A stretch of 64,000 nt of DNA from Actinomadura opuntiae (GTDB taxonomy: Bacteria; Actinomycetota; Actinomycetes; Streptosporangiales; Streptosporangiaceae), in the NCBI RefSeq assembly GCF_030283205.1, contig NZ_JASNWF010000023.1, positions 62,001-126,000 on the forward strand, given 5' to 3'. Of the stretch, positions 60,961 through 64,000 are shown piece after piece (the first letter of the stretch is position 1; each line of letters begins with the position of its first letter). A program made the translations under genes and the position numbers. The notes beneath the pieces were generated by a model. The model was given only the letters and a program-made list of their open reading frames with translations. It had not been told where the DNA came from and made no database searches.

Positions 60961-61944
60961 TCAGCGGGTGGGGAGCCCCTCGCGGACGTTGGCGCGCCAC
61001 CGCTCGTAGGCCGGCTCGCCCGGCGCGTTCGGCGCGTCCGGTTCCACGGCGGAGTCGTCGGCGAGCCGCTCGGCCGCCTCGACGGTCAGCCCCGCGATCG
61101 CCCGCAGCGCCTCGCGGGTGTGGTCCGGCACGAACCCCGCGTGGCAGCGCGCCTTCGCGGCGAACACCGCGCCCTGCGCGAGCGCGGCGGCGTGCTCGCC
61201 GGCGTGGACACGCAGCGCCGCGTAGCCGTCCGGGCCGGCGCCGCCCGCGAACGCGGCGGCGAGCCCGGCCCCGCTCCACAGGTCGGCGCGGCGCCGCTCG
61301 GTGAACCGCCCGACCGCGCCGGCGACCGCGTCCGCCGCGCCGCCGTGGACGAACCACAGCGCCCGCCCGACGCCCTGGTCGAACGCGCGCGGGAAGTAGT
61401 CGGGCCGCCCCAGCCACGGGTAGGGCGCGGGCTCCTCCTGCGCGTCCACCCAGCGGCGGGTGTGGAAGTAGGCGCGGTCGAAGCCGAGGCCGTCCACCGC
61501 GAGCCAGCTCATCGTCGGGTGGTACGGCGACCCGGTCAGGTCGGGCAGGACCTTGCGCCACAGGACGCGCGGCAGCCGCGCCATCGCGAAGCCGATCCCG
61601 ATGTAGGCCAGGAAGATGTGCGGGCGGCCGGGGCCCCGCAGCAGGTCGCGGGTGCGGTGCCCGCGGCGCGGGCCCATCGCGTCCAGGACGGTGAAGGCCA
61701 TCGTCGCGCCCTCGTAGGCGAAGCCGCGCTGCTCGGGGTCGACCAGCGCGAGCCGCCGCTCCACCTCCCACTGGTCGCGGGCGTCGATGCCCCACTCGAA
61801 CCCGCAGACCACCGCCTGCGGGATCGCCTCCAGCGCGCGCCCCGGCGCGGCTTCCGCGATCGGGAAGCCCCGCTTGGCGAAGCTCACCTCCGCGAGGGAC
61901 GGGGTCAGCACGAGCCTGCGCAGCGAGCCGGTGATCGTGGGCAT
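60961..61944 (-). CDS. DUF1702 enediyne protein (UnbL/E2-E3 type), copy 2
   Basis: A 327-residue DUF1702 protein: LRRLVLTPSLAEVSFAKRGF, GFAYEGATMAFTVLDAMGPR, FLAYIGIGFAMARLPRVLW, DGLGFDRAYFHTRRW and DQGVGRALWFVHGGAAD. The length equals the usual UnbL. GAGGAG lies six bases before ATG 61944, the first gene of the DUF1702-DUF1702-PKSE-E10-flavin reductase-P450 operon. Site J is 59 bp upstream. Confidence 0.92.
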   Translation of the reverse strand: MPTITGSLRRLVLTPSLAEVSFAKRGFPIAEAAPGRALEAIPQAVVCGFEWGIDARDQWEVERRLALVDPEQRGFAYEGATMAFTVLDAMGPRRGHRTRDLLRGPGRPHIFLAYIGIGFAMARLPRVLWRKVLPDLTGSPYHPTMSWLAVDGLGFDRAYFHTRRWVDAQEEPAPYPWLGRPDYFPRAFDQGVGRALWFVHGGAADAVAGAVGRFTERRRADLWSGAGLAAAFAGGAGPDGYAALRVHAGEHAAALAQGAVFAAKARCHAGFVPDHTREALRAIAGLTVEAAERLADDSAVEPDAPNAPGEPAYERWRANVREGLPTR

Positions 61945-62003
61945 GGGGCACTCCTCGTCGGCGGTGACGTCGTCCGCAGTGTGCGCCGAGGCCCGTCCCG
62001 CGC

Positions 62004-62019
62004 TCATCTCCCGGTGTGC
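62004..62019 (-). promoter_or_regulatory. 16-bp cluster regulatory element, site J (PKSE operon)
   Basis: Minus strand GCACACCGGGAGATGA, 10/13 match to GCAWTNNNGRAGATGC; it keeps the GGAGATG half, the orientation and the 59-bp spacing of the better sites. Weakest of the set by sequence. Confidence 0.45.
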
Positions 62020-62079
62020 TGCCCGCCCGCCGCGGCGGCCCCCGCACCCGCGCCGGCCGCCGAATACCCGGCGCAATAA

Positions 62080-62111
62080 AATGACAGCGTTATTTTCCCC
62101 GCTTTATCATT
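62080..62111. promoter_or_regulatory. AT-rich imperfect dyad in the DUF1702/carboxylase divergent spacer
   Basis: AATGA at 62080 pairs with TCATT at 62107-62111 and an inner AGCG with CGCT, around TTATTTTCCCC. It is the only AT-rich stretch in the 281-bp spacer and may hold promoter or operator elements for the carboxylase gene, the minus operon or both. Confidence 0.35.
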
Positions 62112-62225
62112 AGCGCGTTCCAACGGCACATCAGGAGAAGACAGCGGTATTGGCGTGCCGAACACTGGAGAGGCCGCCGGACCGCTGCCCTGAAATGGCG
62201 GGAAGGCGAAAGGGAAGGGGAATTC

Positions 62226-63863
62226 GTGAGCGCATCCGAGGTTGACTTCGTCCCGGTTCCGGTGCCGCGGCCGCGGCCCCGCGGCGTCCGTCTCCCGCCG
62301 GCGGCCGCCGAGCCCGCGCCGCGGTCGATGGAGCGGCTGCGGCGGCGGCGCGACGAGCTGCGCGCCGAGACCCTCGCCGGCCGCGCCCCGGCCGTCGAGC
62401 GCCAGCACGCGCTCGGCAAGCGCACCGCCCGCGAGCGGATCGACCTGCTGCTCGATCCGGGCTCCTTCCTGGAACTGGGGATGTTCCGCCGCCGCCCCGA
62501 GGGCCCCGACGAGGCGGCGGGCCCGCGCACCGACGGCGTGGTGACCGGGTCCGGCACCGTCGGCGGCCGCACGGTGTTCGTCTACGCGCAGGACTTCACA
62601 CTGTCCGGCGGGTCCCTCGGCGCCGCCCACGCCGCCAAGATCCACAAGGTGATGGACCTGGCGCTGGCGAACGGCGCGCCGCTGGTCGGCCTGAACGACA
62701 GCGGCGGCGCCCGCATCCAGGAGGGCGTCATGGCCCTGGACGGCTACGGCGGCATCTTCCGCCGCCAGGTCCGCGCGTCCGGGATCATCCCGCAGATCAG
62801 CGTGGTGCTCGGCCCGTGCGCGGGCGGCGCCGCCTACTCCCCCGCGCTCGCCGACGTGACGTTCATGGTTCGCGGCACCGCGCAGATGTACCTGACCGGC
62901 CCGGACGTCGTGGAGGCGGTCAGCGGCGTGCGGGTCACCCATGCCGAGCTCGGCGGCGCCGAGGTGCACGGCGCCCGGTCCGGGGTGGCGACGTTCGTGC
63001 ACGACGACGAGGAGGGGTGCCTGGAGGACGTCCGGTACCTGCTGTCGCTGCTGCCGTCCAACCACCTGGAGGCGCCGCCCGCCGGGCCGCCGCGCGGCGC
63101 CGCCGCCGACGTGCGGCCCCGGCTGGCCGAGCTGGTCCCGGTCGAGCCGAACCGGCCCTACGACATGCGCGCCGTCATCGCCGAGCTGGCCGACGACGGG
63201 GAGTTCATGGAGTTCCACGAGGACTGGGCGGCCAACGTCATCTGCGCGCTGGCGCGCATCGACGGCGAGGTGGTGGGGCTGGTCGGCAACCAGCCGCTCG
63301 TGCTGGCCGGGGTGCTGGACGCCGCCGCGTCCCAGAAGGCCGCGCGGTTCGTCCGGTTCTGCGACGCGTTCGGCGTCCCGCTGGTGACGCTCGTCGACGT
63401 CCCCGGGTTCCTGCCCGGCCTGGACCAGGAGCACGCGGGCGTGATCCGGCACGGCGCCAAGCTGCTGCACGCCTACTGCGAGGCGACGGTGCCGCGGATC
63501 CAGGTGATCCTGCGCAAGGCGTACGGCGGCGCCTACATCGTGATGGACTCCCGGTCGATCGGCGCCGACCTGTCGCTGGCGTGGCCCACCAACGAGATCG
63601 CGGTGATGGGCGCGGAGGCCGCCGTGAACGTCGTGCACCGCCGCGAGCTCGCCGCGGCCGCCGACCCGGGCGCGCTGCGGACCGTGCTGACGACCCGGTA
63701 CGCCGAGCGGCTGATGCACCCGTACTTCGCGGCCGAGCGGGGCCTGGTCGACGACGTCATCGACCCGGCGGACACCCGCGCCGCCGTCGCGCGCGGCCTG
63801 GCCATGCTCCGCACCAAGCGGGAGATCCCGGAGCCGCGCAAGCACGGCAACATCCCGCTGTAG
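62226..63863 (+). CDS. acyl-CoA carboxylase carboxyltransferase (beta) subunit
   Basis: A 545-residue biotin-dependent carboxyltransferase of the PccB/AccB type. GTGs upstream and GGAAGGGGA set the start at GTG 62226. LSGGSLGAAHAAKIHKVMDL and GGARIQEGVMAL form the N-half oxyanion and acyl-CoA site; GFLPGLDQEHAGVIRHGAKL and KAYGGAYIVMDS the C-half. The GGAY-I-VM position, Ile here, is Asp in propionyl-specific PccB, so acetyl-CoA use is likely (from memory of the Streptomyces work). It would make malonyl-CoA for the PKSE and the type II PKS with a host alpha subunit. Confidence 0.9.
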   Translation: MSASEVDFVPVPVPRPRPRGVRLPPAAAEPAPRSMERLRRRRDELRAETLAGRAPAVERQHALGKRTARERIDLLLDPGSFLELGMFRRRPEGPDEAAGPRTDGVVTGSGTVGGRTVFVYAQDFTLSGGSLGAAHAAKIHKVMDLALANGAPLVGLNDSGGARIQEGVMALDGYGGIFRRQVRASGIIPQISVVLGPCAGGAAYSPALADVTFMVRGTAQMYLTGPDVVEAVSGVRVTHAELGGAEVHGARSGVATFVHDDEEGCLEDVRYLLSLLPSNHLEAPPAGPPRGAAADVRPRLAELVPVEPNRPYDMRAVIAELADDGEFMEFHEDWAANVICALARIDGEVVGLVGNQPLVLAGVLDAAASQKAARFVRFCDAFGVPLVTLVDVPGFLPGLDQEHAGVIRHGAKLLHAYCEATVPRIQVILRKAYGGAYIVMDSRSIGADLSLAWPTNEIAVMGAEAAVNVVHRRELAAAADPGALRTVLTTRYAERLMHPYFAAERGLVDDVIDPADTRAAVARGLAMLRTKREIPEPRKHGNIPL

Positions 63864-63867
63864 CGGG

Positions 63868-63890
63868 CGGGGCCGCGGCGCGGCCCCGCC
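63868..63890. terminator. hairpin terminator between carboxylase and uvrA
   Basis: Perfect 10-bp stem (63868-63877 with 63881-63890, loop GGC) 5 bp after the carboxylase stop, between convergent genes. Confidence 0.65.
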
Positions 63891-63910
63891 GCACGGGTCC
63901 TCCGCGGAGG

Positions 63911-64000
63911 TCAGCCGAGGATCTTGGTGAGGAACTGGCCGGTGTGGCTGCCCTCGACCTTCGCCACGTCCTCCGGGGTGCCGGTGGCGACGACGGTGCC
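63911..64000 (-). CDS. uvrA: excinuclease ABC subunit A, last 29 residues
   Basis: The minus strand reads GTVVATGTPEDVAKVEGSHT followed by GQFLTKILG and a TGA. This is the conserved C-terminus of UvrA (GTPEDVA...SHTG-FL). The rest lies beyond the window. As a housekeeping DNA-repair gene in convergent orientation after a terminator, it probably marks the right border of the biosynthetic cluster. Confidence 0.9.
   Translation of the reverse strand, partial: GTVVATGTPEDVAKVEGSHTGQFLTKILG

Noticed and set aside
50450..62095. Shared CGTTAT words at about 50455, 50500 and 62088 as a second regulatory motif
   Set aside because: Six bases in AT-rich promoter zones, with no common spacing or flanks.

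Overview
This window is about 64 kb of very GC-rich actinomycete DNA and holds most of a natural-product gene cluster built around an iterative enediyne polyketide synthase (53999-59803, minus). The GC content, GTG starts, ATGA/GTGA gene overlaps and gene families fit a filamentous actinomycete. An Actinomadura-like host is my guess, not something the sequence proves. The right end runs into the 3' end of uvrA, which probably marks the cluster edge. The left end cuts an SDR gene, so the cluster may continue there.

Layout. 1-7914: partial SDR (minus), then a GT2-GtrA glycosyltransferase, a methyltransferase, a free-standing NRPS condensation enzyme, an A-PCP didomain protein, an MFS exporter and an alpha/beta hydrolase. 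8025-16231: a membrane glycosyltransferase, a membrane desaturase, a methyltransferase, RmlA, RmlB, a sugar C-methyltransferase and an SRPBCC protein. 16243-22190 (minus): O-methyltransferase, GT1 glycosyltransferase, YjbR-like protein, SDR, berberine-bridge-type oxidase and RmlD-like ketoreductase. 22417-25084: MbtH protein, enediyne-type epoxide hydrolase and P450. 25275-28469: an HsaA-like flavin hydroxylase (minus), then an SgcJ-like protein and an FAD oxidoreductase.

28580-43595 (minus) is one tightly overlapped run of 17 genes: ferredoxin, thiolase, CoA transferase, KR, double-hotdog dehydratase, ACP, four ketosynthase-like proteins, hydrolase, hotdog protein, HCCA-isomerase-like protein, a 52-residue acidic peptide, class II aldolase, AMP ligase and P450. 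It looks like a highly reducing (aryl-polyene-like) type II PKS inside an enediyne cluster. 43838-51411: LLM flavoenzyme, TetR/GBL-receptor-like repressor, a three-gene set resembling enediyne E8/E9/E11, a StrR-family activator and an AraC-family regulator. 51515-61944 (minus): P450, flavin reductase, E10-type thioesterase, PKSE and two tandem DUF1702 proteins. 62226-63863: acyl-CoA carboxylase beta subunit, which could supply malonyl-CoA.

How it may work together (inference). PKSE, E10 and DUF1702 make the polyene/enediyne precursor. Epoxide hydrolase, SgcJ-like protein, GMC oxidase and P450s, as in nine-membered enediynes, elaborate the core. The deoxysugar genes and GT1 add a sugar. C, A-PCP and MbtH attach an acyl or amino-acyl group, and the 17-gene operon makes a further acyl group.

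The most striking non-coding signal is a directional 16-bp element, GCAWTNNNGRAGATGC. I find it about 59-100 bp upstream of the first gene of ten transcription units, always in the same orientation to the gene. It looks like the binding site of one cluster-wide regulator. I see no tRNA, rRNA, CRISPR array, IS element or enediyne apoprotein gene in the window.
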